A stretch of DNA of 5,636 nucleotides from Peptococcaceae bacterium (GTDB taxonomy: Bacteria; Bacillota; DSM-521; Neomoorellales; Neomoorellaceae): NCBI GenBank assembly GCA_003509545.1, contig DOLC01000130.1, forward strand, positions 1 to 5,636, in the 5' to 3' direction. The notes under the pieces were generated by a model. The model was given only the letters and a program-made list of their open reading frames with translations, was not told the origin of the DNA and made no database searches. A program made the translations under genes and the position numbers. Below are positions 5,460 through 5,636 of this stretch, piece after piece. Position 1 is the first letter of the stretch; each line of letters starts with the position of its first letter.

Positions 5460-5636
5460 AGCAGGCCTGCTTGGGCTTGGAAGCGAGCGAACAAGCTTTC
5501 GCGGCTAGCCCAGGCTTTAAGCTTGGCGAAAGGCTTAAAGCTTGGCCCGAGGGCATGTATCCTTGCGGCCGGCAACTGAGGCAGGATGCTTAAATTCTGC
5601 CGGGAAGCCTGCCTTAAGCCTTTAAGCCAAGCAAAA
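5460..5636. repeat. Dyad- and repeat-rich non-coding region upstream of the decarboxylase
   Basis: No gene is supported here. The stretch holds a perfect 12-bp palindrome AGCAGGCCTGCT (5460-5471), four direct copies of GCTTGG (5469, 5475, 5521, 5540) and an inverted copy at 5627-5632. It has a series of CTTAAG variants (5515, 5534, 5589, 5613, 5620) and AGGCAGG (5579-5585) facing CCTGCCT (5608-5614). Together these suggest repeated binding sites or a structured RNA. Nothing matches a family I know, and the pattern continues to the window edge. Confidence 0.5.
5510..5545. repeat. Inverted repeat with 9-bp perfect arms, also read as a 19-bp direct repeat
   Basis: GCTTTAAGC (5514-5522) and GCTTAAAGC (5533-5541) are exact inverted arms around a 10-base loop. 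Outward, CCAG and TTGG extend the plus-strand stem to 13 pairs with one G-U. The same bases read as two direct copies of GGCTTWAAGCTTGG (5513-5526, 5532-5545) that differ at one position. No T tract follows on either strand, so this is not a typical terminator. Confidence 0.6.

Noticed and set aside
5270..5593. 107-codon plus-strand frame into the right-edge region
   Set aside because: It begins inside the antisense of the decarboxylase and runs through repeat-rich DNA, with no family resemblance.

Overview
This window looks like chromosomal DNA from a Gram-positive Clostridia-type Firmicute of medium-high G+C, in the style of Moorella or Desulfotomaculum relatives. I infer this from the very strong Shine-Dalgarno sequences (AAGGAGG, GGAGGT, GGTGATC), the use of GTG and TTG starts, and the gene families present: a Bacillus SpeA/YaaO-like fold-type I decarboxylase, a Firmicutes-style HD-GYP protein and an FmdB-type zinc ribbon. 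The genus is a guess. All five genes I can support lie on the minus strand, so the window reads right to left.

Region 5366-5636 holds no gene. It is rich in dyads and in short repeats built on GGCTTWAAGCTTGG, with a candidate promoter next to the gene that follows. Region 3854-5353 encodes a PLP-dependent Orn/Lys/Arg decarboxylase. After a 67-base gap, with an extended -10 promoter and no visible terminator, comes an open reading frame of 39 codons for a single-span membrane protein (3667-3786). This gene is easily missed. A TTG-initiated HD-GYP protein, a predicted c-di-GMP phosphodiesterase (2491-3588), and an FmdB-family zinc ribbon protein (2250-2465) follow closely. The three probably form one transcription unit.

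Region 1690-2249 is a 560-base non-coding stretch. It contains a candidate sigma-A promoter overlapped by an 18-bp near-palindrome, an upstream dyad resembling the LldR/FadR-type operator of lactate genes, an imperfect tandem repeat and several G-rich or hairpin-forming tracts. It leads into an L-lactate permease family gene (1689 to the left edge), which is cut off at or very near its C terminus.

Functionally the window combines polyamine-type amino acid decarboxylation, c-di-GMP turnover and lactate (or related 2-hydroxy acid) import. No direct pathway link among them is visible. I found no mobile element, CRISPR array, tRNA, rRNA or recognised riboswitch. The points most worth a second look are the small membrane protein gene, the operator-like architecture upstream of the permease, and the repeat cluster at the right edge.
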